Assembly (NCBI RefSeq): GCF_900176475.1
Contig: NZ_FWXX01000002.1
Span: forward strand, 570,560-634,559
Origin: Tropicibacter naphthalenivorans
GTDB lineage: Bacteria > Pseudomonadota > Alphaproteobacteria > Rhodobacterales > Rhodobacteraceae
Reading direction: 5' to 3'
DNA length: 64,000 nucleotides
Positions 17,675 through 27,473 of this stretch are shown here, piece by piece. The notes beneath the pieces were generated by a model. That model was given only the letters and a program-made list of their open reading frames with translations. It made no database searches and was not told the DNA's origin. The stretch's first letter is position 1; every line of letters begins with the position of its first letter. The translations under genes and the position numbers were made by a program.

Positions 17675-19429
17675 ATGGCCGACGAATATATCACATCCGA
17701 CATCACTGGCACCTACACCGTCGGATACGCCGATGACGTGTACCTGTTGCCGGGGGTCACGTTCTACGAAATCGGCACAGCCTTTGAAATCAACCAGACG
17801 GCGGACATTGTCATCGGGGGGACCGTTTTTGGCGGAACCATTTTCGAACAGACTGCCACGTCCAAGGGCTATTTTGGCATCAGCGTCCTTGAGTCAGGCA
17901 TCGTTCACGGCGAAATGAAAGTCCTGGAGTCCTCGGCGACCAACCCGATTGCTGGCCTGTATTTTTCCAATGACGGTTCGGTCACGGCAAACTGGGAAAT
18001 CATCGACGTTTATACGGACTGGTTTTACTTTACCAACACCGGAACCATGACCGCGCGCCAAAGCTCTGTCCTGACGGCCGTCTCTCTTGACGCGAATGAC
18101 GACGCGCGCGTGGTCAACACGGGAACGATGACCGCAAACTACTCCGAAGTGATGCGGTTCGATGATTACGACAACGTGTACATCAACAACACCGGCACCA
18201 TTCAATCCCGTGAAGCGATCAGAGCCTATGACATCGGCACCATAAACATCCACAATTCGGGCACGATCACCGGCTATCTCAGCTTTTATTCCACGAACCA
18301 AGATGTCAACGTCAACAACAGCGGCCTGATGGATGGCAGCGGGTTCGCTGCACTCGGAATGTACGTCGAGGGCGACGTTCACGTGATCAACAGCGGCACG
18401 ATTGTCGGCCTCTACACCACCGAGGTGACGGACAGCTTGACGGTGTTCAACACCGGCACGATCACGCGCGTAGGCCTTGCGGACACGGCGTTCAGCCTGA
18501 ACGAAAGCGCCATTTACGTGGGCGGCGCGGACGCGGTGCTGCACAACAGCGGCCTGATCTCCGGGGATGTGACCGGGGGCGACGTAATCGGGTTTGGCTA
18601 CGCCGAAGGCACCTTGACCATGTACAACGGCGGCACCGTTCAGGGCAGCGTGAACGGAATGAACCAGGGGGATTTCTATCGGGCCAATGGCGCGGGCGTG
18701 GTGACGGGCGGCGTCTTTGGTCAGGAAGGCGACGACACCCTGATCGGCGGCAGCGACAGCGACCTTCTGGACGGCGGCGATGAGAACGACTTGCTGCGCG
18801 GTCAGGCTGGCAACGACGAGATGATCGGCGGCAACGGGGCTGACACGCTGGACGGCGGCGACGGCAACGACACGCTGACCGGGGGGTCGGGGCTTGACCG
18901 TCTGGTGGGCGGCAACGGCGATGACAACATGGACGGCGGCGCGGATTTCGACCGCCTGTACGGTGGCAACGGGGCCGATACGCTGAACGGCGGGACGGGC
19001 AACGACAGCCTGTGGGGCGGCAACGATGACGACCTGCTGATGGGCGGCGACGGCGATGACCGGCTGTTCGGCGGCGTCGGCGTGAACGAGTTCGACGGCG
19101 GCCTTGGGCGCGACATCTATTACGCGCAGGCGGGCGAAGACATCCTGATCTTCCGCGATGCCGCCGAAAGCGCCACCGGCGCGGCGCGCGACGTGGTCTA
19201 TGGCTATGACGTGGGTCAGGACCAGATCGACCTCGCCGCCGTGGCCCCCGGCGTGCTGACCTATCTGGGCACCAGCGCCTTTAGCGGCACGGCGAACGAG
19301 GTGCGGATCATCGAATACACCTCGGGTTCCACGGTGGTGCAGGTGGACGTCAACGCCGATGGCGCATCGGACATGGAGCTGATGGTCTACCGCGTTCAGG
19401 GTCTGACCGAGGACGACTTCGTTTTGTAA
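17675..19429 (+). CDS. Secreted beta-helix/RTX calcium-binding protein, array copy 1
   Basis: 584 aa from ATG 17675 (ACAGGAG upstream). Residues 1-350 contain repeated xxNSGTIxG / NTGTM motifs typical of beta-helix (adhesin or autotransporter-like) stacks. Residues 350-475 are about a dozen RTX nonapeptides (GGxGNDxL), which bind Ca2+ on folding outside the cell. Residues 475-584 are a conserved C-terminal module ([33 protein letters not shown]) ending in EDDFVL, the acidic-hydrophobic tail of type I secretion substrates. No signal peptide is present, consistent with one-step ABC export. First of five tandem paralogues. The function is unknown. An adhesin or surface-layer role is an inference. 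Confidence 0.88.
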   Translation: MADEYITSDITGTYTVGYADDVYLLPGVTFYEIGTAFEINQTADIVIGGTVFGGTIFEQTATSKGYFGISVLESGIVHGEMKVLESSATNPIAGLYFSNDGSVTANWEIIDVYTDWFYFTNTGTMTARQSSVLTAVSLDANDDARVVNTGTMTANYSEVMRFDDYDNVYINNTGTIQSREAIRAYDIGTINIHNSGTITGYLSFYSTNQDVNVNNSGLMDGSGFAALGMYVEGDVHVINSGTIVGLYTTEVTDSLTVFNTGTITRVGLADTAFSLNESAIYVGGADAVLHNSGLISGDVTGGDVIGFGYAEGTLTMYNGGTVQGSVNGMNQGDFYRANGAGVVTGGVFGQEGDDTLIGGSDSDLLDGGDENDLLRGQAGNDEMIGGNGADTLDGGDGNDTLTGGSGLDRLVGGNGDDNMDGGADFDRLYGGNGADTLNGGTGNDSLWGGNDDDLLMGGDGDDRLFGGVGVNEFDGGLGRDIYYAQAGEDILIFRDAAESATGAARDVVYGYDVGQDQIDLAAVAPGVLTYLGTSAFSGTANEVRIIEYTSGSTVVQVDVNADGASDMELMVYRVQGLTEDDFVL

Positions 19430-19450
19430 ATTTTTCAAAGGGTTACCGTT

Positions 19451-21577
19451 ATGGCCTATCGTCTGATCACGAACAACCAGACCGTTCCAATTCTGCTGTA
19501 TACCGACGACACGCTCGTCCAGCCGGACGGCCGCTATTATTCTTCTGGCTTCGATACCTTCAACTCCCCTGCTGCGCTGGGAGATCTGCACCTGATGCTG
19601 CTGGGGCAAAGCCTAGCACAGGACACGGTGCTGGATGTGACCTCCAGCACGGCGACCAGCATCCGCGTCGACGTGGGCACAACCGGGCAGCTGATGACCG
19701 GCAGCGCGGCCTTTTTGCTGACCTCCATGGCGGTGGATGAATTCCACCTCGATAACCAAGGCAGCATCAGCGCAGGCTCGCTCGGCGCGGTCTATTACGT
19801 CAAGGGCGACGCCTTTATCAGCAACAGCGGCGTGATCAGCGCGCAGGGGGGCACGCTGGGGGTGATCGCCCTTGGCACCCACGCCACCGGCAACACCTAC
19901 AGCGAGCGCGCCTATGTGACCAACTCTGGCACCATCCGCCAGAGCGACCTCAGCAGCGGGGCCTATGCGATCACCGTGCAGGACGGGCTGATCATGCAGG
20001 TCAGTAACAGCGGCCTGATCGACGGCGGCGACACCGCCATCAGCGGCGAGACCACGCTGGCGCGGGTGCTCAACAGCGGGCAGATCGTGGGGCAAGTGCG
20101 CTTTGAGAACACATTGGACAACCAGACGCTGACGCAGCTGGCGGTGGTGGACAACAGCGGGCAGATGGACACCTTTTCGACGCAGGACGTCGAAAACATC
20201 TTTCTGCGCAACTCGGGCGAGATGGACGCCGCCACGCTTCAGACGGTGACCAACGCCAGCGTGACCAACACCGGAACCATCTCGGGCCGGGTTTATGTCT
20301 CTCCGCTGGGCGAGGACATCACCACGGGAACAGAGATCAACTTTGCCAACCACGGGCTGATCGCCACGGCCATGGACAGCGGCAAGATGGTGGACCTCAG
20401 CGCCGAGGAGATCTTTTTCATCAACAGCGGAGAGATCGGCGGCGCGGTCGACCTTGGCGTCTATAAAAGCGAGTTCAGCACAGTGGTCGCCCATAACAGT
20501 GGCACGATCATCGGCGGCCCGTCGGAAACCGCCCTCACCGTTCAGGCGGGCGACGACGCACGGGTGACCAACAGCGGGGTGATCCTTGGCGGGGTTGAAT
20601 TTGCCTCGGCCTCTTTCCTGTTTGGCAGCGCGAGTTTCGTGAACAGCGGCGAGGTGACGAACGTGGGCGGCAATGCGCTGTTCATCACCGATCTGTATCA
20701 GGACGCGCGGGTGTTCAATGCGGGGCTGATCAGCGGCGAAGTCCTGATCGACGCCGACCGGGCCGAGCTGTTGAACGCCGGGATCATCGACGGCGACGTG
20801 ACGCTGTCCTATTCCTCCGACAGCTATCGCGCCACGGGGGATGGCGCGGTGACGGGCACGGTCTTTGGCCGCTTTGGAGACGACACGCTGGTGGGCGGCG
20901 CGCTGGACGACCGCTTTGACGGCGGCGCGCAGAATGACCTGCTGAACATGCAGGGTGGCAACGACCTTGGCATGGGCGGCGACGGCAGCGACAGCCTTTA
21001 TGGTGGGGATGGCAACGACACGCTGACGGGGGACGCAGGCCTTGATACGCTGTTCGGCGGCAATGGGGACGACAACCTTGCCGGCGGTGCGGACAGTGAC
21101 CGTCTGGCGGGCAACAACGGCGCGGATGTGGTGAACGGCGGCGCGGGCAATGACAGCATCTTTGGCGGCAACGACGACGACACGCTGATGGGCGGCGACG
21201 GCGACGACCGGCTGTTCGGAGGCTCTGGCGTCAACGAGTTCGACGGCGGCCTTGGGCGCGACATTTTCTATACGCAATCGGGCGAGGACATCATCGTGTT
21301 CCGCTCAGCCGCCGACAGCGCCACGGGCGCCCAGCGCGACGTGGTCTATGGCTTTGACCTTGGGCAGGACAGCATTGATCTGGCCGCCGCCGCGCCGGGG
21401 GTGCTGACGTTCCTTGGCACCAGCGCCTTTACCGGCACCGCGCGCGAGGTGCGGCTGGTGGAATATGCCTCTGGCTCTACCGTGATGCAGGTGGACACCG
21501 ACGCCAACGGCACTTCGGACCTGGAACTGATGATCTACCAAGTCCAAGGGCTGACCGAAAACGACTTTGTCCTGTGA
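19451..21577 (+). CDS. Secreted beta-helix/RTX calcium-binding protein, array copy 2
   Basis: 708 aa, the longest member, starting 21 bases after copy 1 with AAAGGG upstream, so probably cotranscribed with it. The beta-helix region (about 20-470) has many NSGxI units (FISNSGVISAQGG, VTNSGTIRQSD, VNAGLISGEV-like). RTX nonapeptides occupy about 475-600. The C-terminal module of about 110 residues (DVVYGFDLGQDSIDLAAAAPG) ends ENDFVL. The N-terminal 20 residues diverge from the other copies. A terminator follows its stop. Confidence 0.88.
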   Translation: MAYRLITNNQTVPILLYTDDTLVQPDGRYYSSGFDTFNSPAALGDLHLMLLGQSLAQDTVLDVTSSTATSIRVDVGTTGQLMTGSAAFLLTSMAVDEFHLDNQGSISAGSLGAVYYVKGDAFISNSGVISAQGGTLGVIALGTHATGNTYSERAYVTNSGTIRQSDLSSGAYAITVQDGLIMQVSNSGLIDGGDTAISGETTLARVLNSGQIVGQVRFENTLDNQTLTQLAVVDNSGQMDTFSTQDVENIFLRNSGEMDAATLQTVTNASVTNTGTISGRVYVSPLGEDITTGTEINFANHGLIATAMDSGKMVDLSAEEIFFINSGEIGGAVDLGVYKSEFSTVVAHNSGTIIGGPSETALTVQAGDDARVTNSGVILGGVEFASASFLFGSASFVNSGEVTNVGGNALFITDLYQDARVFNAGLISGEVLIDADRAELLNAGIIDGDVTLSYSSDSYRATGDGAVTGTVFGRFGDDTLVGGALDDRFDGGAQNDLLNMQGGNDLGMGGDGSDSLYGGDGNDTLTGDAGLDTLFGGNGDDNLAGGADSDRLAGNNGADVVNGGAGNDSIFGGNDDDTLMGGDGDDRLFGGSGVNEFDGGLGRDIFYTQSGEDIIVFRSAADSATGAQRDVVYGFDLGQDSIDLAAAAPGVLTFLGTSAFTGTAREVRLVEYASGSTVMQVDTDANGTSDLELMIYQVQGLTENDFVL

Positions 21578-21587
21578 CGGACCGAGG

Positions 21588-21611
21588 GGCGGCTTAGGGG
21601 CCGCCTTTTTT
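21588..21611 (+). terminator. Rho-independent terminator after array copy 2
   Basis: Stem GGCGGC (21588-21593) / GCCGCC (21600-21605) followed directly by six T residues, 11 bases after the copy 2 stop. It separates copies 1-2 from copy 3 as a transcription unit. Confidence 0.85.
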
Positions 21612-21675
21612 GCATTTGAAACCAGACGTTTGAACACAAACCCGGCGTCTGCGCCCGCCGGACAGGAGATTTGAT

Positions 21676-23385
21676 ATGGCCTATATCGTCGAAAGCACCA
21701 ACCAGACCGCTCAGTATGACGTCACCAACGGCGACGAAGTGTCGATCCTGCCGGGGACGATCTTTACCGCGCCTGCTGATGCCATCTTCGGCACCGGGTA
21801 CACCGACATTCTGCTGATGGGTCAGGTGACAGCCTTTGACGACGGGATCGTCTATGACGAAGGCAGCCACCAGTTGACCGTCGCTCAGCAAGGCGCGATC
21901 CACACCAATGGCGATGGGGTCTATTCGCTGAACAAAGCCACCTATCTCGACATCGTGAACCTTGGGACGATCAGTGGCCATAACGACGGGATCGACGTCA
22001 GTTCGAGATACACCAACATCGCCAATGCGGGCACCATCGCAGCCTCGGACGGGCGCGGCATACGTATTGGGAACCTCAGCTACGATGAACTGGCCTACGC
22101 CGAAGTCAGCAACACCGGCACCATTGCCACAAGCGGCCGTATTTCGAACGGGGGTATCCAAGTTACCAATGTTGGCTATTTTTCGCTTCACAACAGTGGC
22201 GTGATTTCCAGCCAGAACCTGGCGTTGAATATGGCAACCGGCATAGATGTCGCGGTCACCAACTCTGGGACGATCACTGGGATGATCACGGTGGCCCCCG
22301 ATCTGACGCTGGTGAACACCGGCACGATCCAGAACGCGGGCTATTGGGGCGTCGAGGTCTATGGCGCGGTGTGCACCATCACCAACTTTGGCCACATGGA
22401 CGCAATCAACGCGCAGCAGGCCAGCCTCGCGCTGAACCTAGAGGTGTTCAACGGCGGCACCATTGCGGGGTACAACGGTGCGGCGATCACCTTTGCCACC
22501 ACCACCAACAAGATCAACAACACCGGGACGATCACCGGCGATGTGGGCTATGCGGGGCTGAGTTCGGTGGACACGGTGCTGAACTACGGCACCATCGTTG
22601 GCGATGTGCTGCTGGACGGCGGCGACGACCGCTATCTCAGCAACGGAATGGGCGTGACCACGGGCACCGTGCTGGGCGGCGCGGGCAATGACACGCTGTT
22701 CGGCGGCGATCTGGGCGACCGTCTGGACGGCGGCGCGGCGCAGGATCGGCTGGTGGGCCAAGGCGGCAATGACGAGCTGTTTGGCGATGCAGGCGTCGAC
22801 ACGCTGTTCGGCGGCGACGGCAATGACACGCTGGATGGCGGCGACGACCGCGACACCCTGAATGGGGGCAACGGCGACGATGAGCTCTATGGCGGCAACG
22901 ATGTGGACCGCCTGAGCGGCAACAACGGCGCGGACAACCTGTTCGGCGGCAATGGCAATGACTCGCTGTTTGGCGGCAACGACGACGACACGCTGAACGG
23001 CGGGGCGGACGACGACCGGCTGTTTGGCGGCTCTGGCGTGAACACCTTTGTCGGCGGTTCGGGGCGCGACGTGATGTATGCGCAATCGGGCGAGGACACC
23101 TTCTTGTTCTACGAGATCGGCGAGAGCGTCGTCGGCGCTTCGCGCGACGTGGTCTATGGCTATGACCTTGGGCAGGACCAGATCGACTTTGCCGCCGTGG
23201 CGCCGGGCGTGATGACCTTTATGGGCACCGACGCCTTTAGCAGCACGGCGCGCGAGGTGCGCCTGATCGAAAGCGCCACCGGCAGCACCGTGGTGCAGGT
23301 GGACGTCAACGCCGACGGCGCGGCGGACATGGAGCTGATGATCTACCGCGTTCAGGGCCTGAGCGAGGACGATTTCGTGCTCTGA
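21676..23385 (+). CDS. Secreted beta-helix/RTX calcium-binding protein, array copy 3
   Basis: 569 aa from ATG 21676 with ACAGGAG upstream. The N-terminal block with Tyr14 and NGDEV at 18-22 is shared with copies 4 and 5. NSGTI-type beta-helix repeats span about 70-330, RTX nonapeptides 335-460, and the C-terminal export module 460-569 ends SEDDFVL. DNA of the RTX and C-terminal parts is very similar to copy 4 (compare 22,970-23,100 with 24,750-24,880), pointing to recent duplication or gene conversion. Confidence 0.88.
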   Translation: MAYIVESTNQTAQYDVTNGDEVSILPGTIFTAPADAIFGTGYTDILLMGQVTAFDDGIVYDEGSHQLTVAQQGAIHTNGDGVYSLNKATYLDIVNLGTISGHNDGIDVSSRYTNIANAGTIAASDGRGIRIGNLSYDELAYAEVSNTGTIATSGRISNGGIQVTNVGYFSLHNSGVISSQNLALNMATGIDVAVTNSGTITGMITVAPDLTLVNTGTIQNAGYWGVEVYGAVCTITNFGHMDAINAQQASLALNLEVFNGGTIAGYNGAAITFATTTNKINNTGTITGDVGYAGLSSVDTVLNYGTIVGDVLLDGGDDRYLSNGMGVTTGTVLGGAGNDTLFGGDLGDRLDGGAAQDRLVGQGGNDELFGDAGVDTLFGGDGNDTLDGGDDRDTLNGGNGDDELYGGNDVDRLSGNNGADNLFGGNGNDSLFGGNDDDTLNGGADDDRLFGGSGVNTFVGGSGRDVMYAQSGEDTFLFYEIGESVVGASRDVVYGYDLGQDQIDFAAVAPGVMTFMGTDAFSSTAREVRLIESATGSTVVQVDVNADGAADMELMIYRVQGLSEDDFVL

Positions 23386-23453
23386 CCCCCTGCCCCCGTT
23401 TTTAACGATCCGGTGGGGCCATGCCCCGCCGCCTTTCACAAAGGAGTTTTCCA

Positions 23454-25166
23454 ATGGCCACCGAATTTATCACAACCGCGATTTCCGGCCCCTATAACGT
23501 CGACGATGGCGACGAGATCCTGATGTCCGCTGGCGCATTGCTGACCTCGACGGACGACGGCTTTAAAACAACAGCCGGGACAACCGCCTCTTTTCTGATT
23601 GCCGGCGAGGTGCTGACCTATGACGACGGCATTCAGCTGTTTAATGGCTCTTACGAAATCACAATCGCTGCGCAGGGCTCTCTTCATGCCAACGGCGACG
23701 GGATCTATACCGGGGGAGCACTGGACCGGATCGGCGTCCTCAACGCTGGTGAAATCCTGTCCAACGCGACCGCTGTCGACATTCGGTCCACGCAAACCCG
23801 GTTCGAGAACTCTGGCACGATCGCGGGCCAAGAAGACTATGCCATGTATTTTCGCAACAACAGTAGCGTCACGGGCCCGGCGGAGCTTCACCTGATCAAC
23901 AGCGGCACCATTTCCAGCGGGAGCACGACCAGAGATGCCGTGCGCACATACGAAGTGGACAACGTGCGGGTCTTGAACTCCGGGACGGTGTTGGCCAGCG
24001 AGGACGCCTTTTCCTTTGTGTCGGGGGACGTGGTCGCGATGTCGAACTCTGGCGACATCCAGGCCGGGATCGAAGCCACGTCCAACAGCGATTTTCGCCT
24101 GACCAACACCGGCGACATTCAAAGCGCCCACAGCTATGCGCTGGAACTGTCGCAGGGGACCGGCTTTGTCGCCAACGAGGGCACCATGGCAGGGATTCTC
24201 GTCAACTCGGGCAGCAGCTTTGCCTTTAGAAACTCTGGCACCCTGACCAGCGTGACCATTGATGCGCTGAGCAGTTATGCGCTGACCTCAGCCATCTACA
24301 ACTCTGGCACCATCGCCGGGGACGTGGTGCTGGGCAACTTTACCGCAAGCGATCTGGTGGTCAACCTTGGCACGATCCTGGGCAGCGTCGAGATGGGCGA
24401 AGGTGCGGACCGCTACCAAGGCAATGGCGCGGGTGTGGCCACGGGCGGGGTCCATGGCGCGGCGGGCTCTGATACGCTGGTGGGCGGTGATCTGGCGGAC
24501 GCCCTGTATGGTGGGGCAAACAACGACCGTCTGGTCGGTCAGGGCGGCAATGATCTGCTTGACGGCAGCGTCGGGGTGGACTCGCTGTATGGCGGCAATG
24601 GCAATGACACGTTGAACGGGGGCGGCGGCGAGGACGTCCTGTTTGGCGGCAATGGCGACGACGAGATGCTGGGCGGCGCCGATACAGACCGGCTGTCGGG
24701 CAACAATGGCGCGGACATCCTGAACGGCGAAGACGGCAACGATTCCCTCTTTGGTGGCAACGACGATGACACGCTGAACGGCGGGGCGGATGACGACCGG
24801 CTGTTCGGCGGCTCTGGGGTGAACACCTTTATCGGCGGCACCGGGCGCGACGTGATGTATGCGCAATCGGGCGAGGATATTTTCCTGTTCTATGACGCCA
24901 ATGAAAGCGCCACCGGCACGGCCCGTGACGTGGTTTATGGCTATGACCTTGGGCAGGATCAGATTGACCTTGCCGCCGTCGCCCCCGGTGTGCTGAGCTA
25001 TATGGGCACCAGCGCCTTTAGCGGTACCGCGCGTGAAGTCCGCCTGATCGAATATGCGTCAGGCAGCACCGTGGTGCAGGTGGACGTGGATGCCGACGGC
25101 TCCGCTGATATGGAATTGATGATCTACCGGGTCCAAGGGCTATCCGAGGACGATTTCATTCTCTAA
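23454..25166 (+). CDS. Secreted beta-helix/RTX calcium-binding protein, array copy 4
   Basis: 570 aa from ATG 23454 with AAAGGAG nine bases upstream. An upstream in-frame ATG at 23421 sits inside a hairpin and is less likely. The N-terminal motif DDGDEIL aligns with copy 3. Beta-helix NSGTI repeats (about 70-330) include [12 protein letters not shown] and [14 protein letters not shown] repeats (about 335-460) precede the C-terminal module ending SEDDFIL. A GC-rich hairpin (23412-23430) lies between copies 3 and 4. Confidence 0.88.
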   Translation: MATEFITTAISGPYNVDDGDEILMSAGALLTSTDDGFKTTAGTTASFLIAGEVLTYDDGIQLFNGSYEITIAAQGSLHANGDGIYTGGALDRIGVLNAGEILSNATAVDIRSTQTRFENSGTIAGQEDYAMYFRNNSSVTGPAELHLINSGTISSGSTTRDAVRTYEVDNVRVLNSGTVLASEDAFSFVSGDVVAMSNSGDIQAGIEATSNSDFRLTNTGDIQSAHSYALELSQGTGFVANEGTMAGILVNSGSSFAFRNSGTLTSVTIDALSSYALTSAIYNSGTIAGDVVLGNFTASDLVVNLGTILGSVEMGEGADRYQGNGAGVATGGVHGAAGSDTLVGGDLADALYGGANNDRLVGQGGNDLLDGSVGVDSLYGGNGNDTLNGGGGEDVLFGGNGDDEMLGGADTDRLSGNNGADILNGEDGNDSLFGGNDDDTLNGGADDDRLFGGSGVNTFIGGTGRDVMYAQSGEDIFLFYDANESATGTARDVVYGYDLGQDQIDLAAVAPGVLSYMGTSAFSGTAREVRLIEYASGSTVVQVDVDADGSADMELMIYRVQGLSEDDFIL

Positions 25167-25235
25167 GTTCACCCATAAGGTGAAAAATCTGGCGGGCCAT
25201 ATCCTTGGCTTGCCAGCAAGATGGAGAGTAAATTC

Positions 25236-26924
25236 GTGACAATTTATTTTGTGGACGGTCTTGAGACAACGACGTAAACGCTTTTGGACGGCGATGAGCT
25301 GTTTCTCGTATCCGGAGGGCGTTTCAATACCGTCTCGGATGCCATCCAGGCCAGCGGCCAGACCGATATCTTTGTCGGCGGCGAAATCGTCTCTGCCGAG
25401 AATGCCATTGAGCTGAATGGCGGCACGCATCGCATCAATATCGCCCCAACCGGGCTGCTCTATTCGGACAGCGACGGGATTTTCAGCACCTCTGCCTTGG
25501 ATGCCTACGCCCTGACCAACGCGGGCACGATGATGAGCAACGGCATCACCGCCAATCTCATCGGAGATGGGACGATCAACAACTCTGGCTTGATAAGTTC
25601 CAATGAAAGCAGTGCGATAAACGCCTCTGGGCTGGGCTACAGCTCCTTTACTTACACGCATCTGACGAACAGTGGGACACTCTCGACGTCGTCTGTAACG
25701 GACGCGGTTGTTTCCGTCTCGGACGTGCGTTCCGCGTATATTGCGAACACCGGCCAAATTCTTGGCCAAAGCGAGGCCGTCGCCGTTAGAGACGCCACAA
25801 CCGCGGAGATAACCAATAGCGGCACCCTCTCTGGTGGCGTTTCAGTCGACGTTGCGGCCACCTTTGCTTTGAGGAACTCTGGTGAAATCAGCACGTCAGA
25901 CGGCGCTGCACTGATTTACGACGCGCAGACGGCGTATATTACCAACAGCGGTGATATGGGCGCAATCTCTGCGGGCAACGCCTCGCAGTCTCTGACGATC
26001 AACAATAGCGGGACCATTTCGACCCCAAACGGCGCTGCGATTATCGGGGCCCAGGTTCGGACAGCCATCAATAACTCGGGGGTGATCGAGGGCGATATCC
26101 GCACCGGCTCCGATTCCGGCTACGACGTTGTCTTCAACAGCGGGACGATCTTTGGCGACGTCTATCTAAGGGGAGGCTCAGATACGTATCGTGGCCTCGG
26201 TGACGGGATAGTTTCCGGGACCGTTTTCGGTCTCGGTGGCGACGATACGCTGGTCGGGGGCACCTCGGACGACCGCCTGAACGGCGGCGCAGACACGGAC
26301 CGCTTGGTTGGCGCGGCGGGCGATGACGAGCTTATCGGTCAATCCGGTTCCGACAGGCTCTTTGGCGGCAGCGGCGAAGACACGCTGTACGGCGGGGATG
26401 ACAATGACCAGCTGTGGGGCGGAAGCGACAACGATGAGGTCTACGGAGGCGACGGCAACGATAACGTCAACGGCAACGACGGCTCGGATTACCTGCATGG
26501 CGGCGACGGCAACGATCGTCTTTACGGCGGCAGTGGCAATGACACGCTAAATGGCGGAGATGGCAATGATCGGTTGATCGGCGGCAGCGGCCAAAACGTT
26601 TTGGTCGGGGGCGCAGGCAATGACGTTCTATACGGGCAATCCGGCGAGGATACCTTTCAGTTTCTCAGTGCCTCCGACGGCTGGGACATCATCTATGGCT
26701 TTGAGATCGGGCAGGATGTGATCGACCTTGCACGCGTCCGCTCTGGTCCGCTGACCTTTATCGGGACCGATGCGTTTTCGGGCACGGCTTCCGAGGTCCG
26801 CCTGAACCATAGCGCAAACGGCAGCACCTTTGTCCAGGTTGATGTGGACAGGGACGGCACGCTGGACATGCAGATGATGATCCATCAGGTTCAGGGGCTG
26901 ACCGCGGACGACTTCGTGCTCTGA
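25236..26924 (+). pseudogene. Secreted beta-helix/RTX protein, array copy 5, with in-frame stop at codon 14
   Basis: From the GTG at 25236 (GGAG at 25223-25226) the frame reads MTIYFVDGLETTT, a TAA stop at 25275-25277, then TLLDGDELFLVSGGRF and 540 further residues in the same frame. Alignment without gaps to copy 3 (18 residues before GDE in both) puts the stop exactly at the tyrosine codon (TAT/TAC) that copies 1, 3 and 4 have at position 14. This is thus a single-base nonsense change. The rest is intact: NSGTI repeats, RTX block (about 332-459), export module ending ADDFVL. A TTG at 25284 could restart translation but lacks a ribosome site. The copy is also AT-richer than its siblings. Confidence 0.8.
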
Positions 26925-27061
26925 GAGCGCGCGCCCCGGCAGCGCTCCGAGCAATAGCGCACGTCGTCCCAGACCTTGGCCCATTTCTTGCGCCATGTGA
27001 ACGGGCGCCCGCAGGTGGCGCAGGTCTTGGTGGGCAGGTCGGCTTTCTTGCGGTGTTTCAT
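26891..27061 (-). CDS. DUF2256 zinc-ribbon protein
   Basis: 56 aa from the ATG at 27061 (an in-frame start 6 codons upstream is less likely). It matches the short DUF2256 family: HRKKADLPTKTC, CATCGRPFTWRKKW and VRYCSERC, giving four cysteines in two pairs that probably bind zinc. Function unknown. Homologues normally end soon after the second cysteine pair. Here about 12 more codons run antisense into the secretion tail of RTX copy 5, a 34-base convergent overlap. Confidence 0.85.
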   Translation of the reverse strand: MKHRKKADLPTKTCATCGRPFTWRKKWAKVWDDVRYCSERCRGARSQSTKSSAVSP

Positions 27062-27076
27062 TGCGCGCTCATCAGG

Positions 27077-27113
27077 CAAAACAAAGGGCAGAGGGCCACC
27101 CAGCCCCCTGCCC
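27077..27113 (-). terminator. Terminator of the small membrane protein gene
   Basis: Stem GGGCAG-A-GGGC (27086-27096) / GCCC-C-CTGCCC (27103-27113) with one mismatch. On the minus strand it is followed by a T-rich run (TTTGTTTTG). It lies 34 bases downstream of the stop at 27147. Confidence 0.65.
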
Positions 27114-27146
27114 TACGTTCTAGTGCCTTTGAAACACAGCGCCAGT

Positions 27147-27374
27147 TCAGCCACCCGGCGGCGGCGCGACGATCTCTCCGGTAGAGGTGTCCTCGATCCC
27201 GACACCGGGGATCACCTGACGCTCTGCGGTTTCGGGCTCGCCGCCTTGGAACACCGTGTAGGAAACAAACACCAGCAGCAGCAGCGCAACCAGACCCAGC
27301 GACAGCCGGATGCCGGTCAGAGCGGGCTTGTGTTCGTGTTCTTGCGTTTGCAGGTTGGTGTCGGGTGCCGACAT
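27147..27374 (-). CDS. Small single-pass membrane protein, unknown function
   Basis: 75 aa from the ATG at 27374, preceded by GAAAGGAAATTCC. A polar N-terminus (SAPDTNLQTQEHEHKPA) is followed by a membrane helix (about 21-42, LSLGLVALLLLVFVSYTVF) and a C-terminal segment with VIPGVGIEDTSTGEI and a Pro/Gly tail. No family is recognised. It is supported by the ribosome site, a clear membrane segment and the terminator downstream. Confidence 0.65.
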   Translation of the reverse strand: MSAPDTNLQTQEHEHKPALTGIRLSLGLVALLLLVFVSYTVFQGGEPETAERQVIPGVGIEDTSTGEIVAPPPGG

Positions 27375-27473
27375 GGAATTTCCTTTCAGCTTTGTCTGTT
27401 GCCGCCATTGCAGCGGCCTGTTCATGTGCCTAACACTTGACCCGACAAATGGTTCCAAGATGCGAGGCCCAAG

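Noticed and set aside
19430-25235. Search for a type I secretion ABC transporter or membrane fusion gene linked to the RTX array
   Set aside because: None found. The adaptor at 12131 pairs with an RND permease rather than an ABC exporter, so it is not the RTX secretion component.
18729-26640. Regular short repeats in the RTX blocks considered as a CRISPR array
   Set aside because: The 27-base periodicity encodes GGxGxDxxx nonapeptides in frame, with no unique spacers or cas genes.
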